In this document: piece by piece, positions 63,634 to 64,000 of the stretch
Position numbering within the stretch: the stretch's first letter is position 1
Layout of the letters: the number at the start of each line of letters is the position of its first letter
Assembly (NCBI RefSeq): GCF_023156385.1
Contig: NZ_JAKZAK010000008.1
Coordinates: forward strand, 124,001 to 188,000
Direction: 5' to 3'
DNA: 64,000 nucleotides
Origin: Marinobacter xestospongiae
GTDB lineage: Bacteria; Pseudomonadota; Gammaproteobacteria; Pseudomonadales; Oleiphilaceae
Notes under the pieces: model-generated
Told to the model about the DNA's origin: nothing
Seen by the model: only the letters and a program-made list of their open reading frames with translations
The model's database searches: none
Program-made: the position numbers and the translations under genes

Positions 63634-64000
63634 ATGCAGAAATACCGAAGCGTATTCATTTCCGATGTCCATCTGGGATCGGCCGACTGCCAGGCCGACT
63701 ACCTGCTGGATTTCCTGTCCAACATCGAGTGCGACACCCTCTACCTGGTGGGCGACATCATTGACCTGATCGCGATGCAGCGACGGGTGCATTTCCCATC
63801 TTCCCATCAGGCCATCGTACACAAGCTTCTGGAGATCGCCGCGGGTGGCACGCGGGTGATCTACGTTCCCGGCAATCACGATGAGTTTCTTCGGCACTTC
63901 TGCGGCCAGACTCTGTCCGGTATCGAACTGATGCAGAAAGCGATTCACACCACCGCCGATGGGCGCCGGTTTGTTGTTTGTCACGGTGACCAGTTTGACC
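63634..64000 (+). CDS. Metallophosphoesterase, UDP-2,3-diacylglucosamine hydrolase-like (partial)
   Basis: Open from the ATG at 63634 to the window end (122 codons). The calcineurin-type metal motifs are all present so far: FISDVHLGSAD (D-x-H), YLVGDIIDLI (GD-x-xD), YVPGNHDEFLRHF (GNHD) and CHGDQFD. The family includes LpxH-like enzymes of lipid A synthesis, but the exact substrate of this branch is uncertain. The C-terminal part lies outside the window. CCGGAGACGG before the ATG is a fair ribosome site. Confidence 0.85.
   Translation, partial: MQKYRSVFISDVHLGSADCQADYLLDFLSNIECDTLYLVGDIIDLIAMQRRVHFPSSHQAIVHKLLEIAAGGTRVIYVPGNHDEFLRHFCGQTLSGIELMQKAIHTTADGRRFVVCHGDQFD

Overview
The window reads as chromosomal DNA of a GC-rich, polarly flagellated, aerobic gammaproteobacterium of the Marinobacter/Pseudomonas type. 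The grounds are the Pseudomonas-like order flhA-flhF-fleN-fliA-cheYZAB-motCD-parC-parP-cheW, sigma-54 promoters before fliE, fliL and flhA, a complete System I cytochrome c maturation operon, and a very large NAD-specific glutamate dehydrogenase. Genus is inferred, not proven. No tRNA, rRNA, CRISPR array, insertion sequence or phage gene was seen.

Layout. 1-3424 (minus strand): an iron cell-surface-signalling module, FecI-type sigma factor, FecR-type regulator, and a TonB-dependent siderophore receptor cut by the window edge, with a Fur-like operator upstream. 3560-19270 (plus): flagellar basal body and export genes fliEFGHIJ, a partner-switch module (hsbA-hsbR-hptB) placed between fliJ and fliK, then fliKLMNOPQR and flhB. 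19290-22058 (minus): upp, uraA and an overlapping methyltransferase, inserted between flhB and flhA. 22166-36611 (plus): flhA, flhF, fleN, fliA, then chemotaxis and motor genes cheY, cheZ, cheA, cheB, motC, motD, the polar-positioning pair parC/parP, and cheW. 36687-42180: a small membrane protein (DUF2802 type); a two-gene unit coding for a methyltransferase-like/MshEN/GspE-PilB-like fusion ATPase and a MoxR-type AAA ATPase; and, convergent to it, an FhlB and FliK-like pair. 42343-49618 (plus): ccmABCDEFGHI, ended by a strong bidirectional terminator. 49705-56693 (minus): a MoxR-DUF58-DUF4381-BatA-BatB/C-BatD operon. 57075-64000 (plus): gdhB, a 59-residue unknown protein, rsmC, and the start of a metallophosphoesterase of the UDP-diacylglucosamine hydrolase type.

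How it works together. The central 40 kb builds and steers one polar flagellum: export gate and C-ring (fli/flh), placement and number (FlhF/FleN), late-gene sigma (FliA), an array with its polar anchor (CheA/CheW/ParP/ParC), and a second stator set (MotCD). HptB-HsbR-HsbA probably links a histidine phosphorelay to flagellar gene output or cyclic-di-GMP. The least explained part is 37147-40502. There a secretion-type hexameric ATPase is fused to a degenerate methyltransferase domain and is translationally coupled to a MoxR ATPase, with no secretin, pseudopilin or platform gene nearby. I consider this the best candidate for an undescribed system here.
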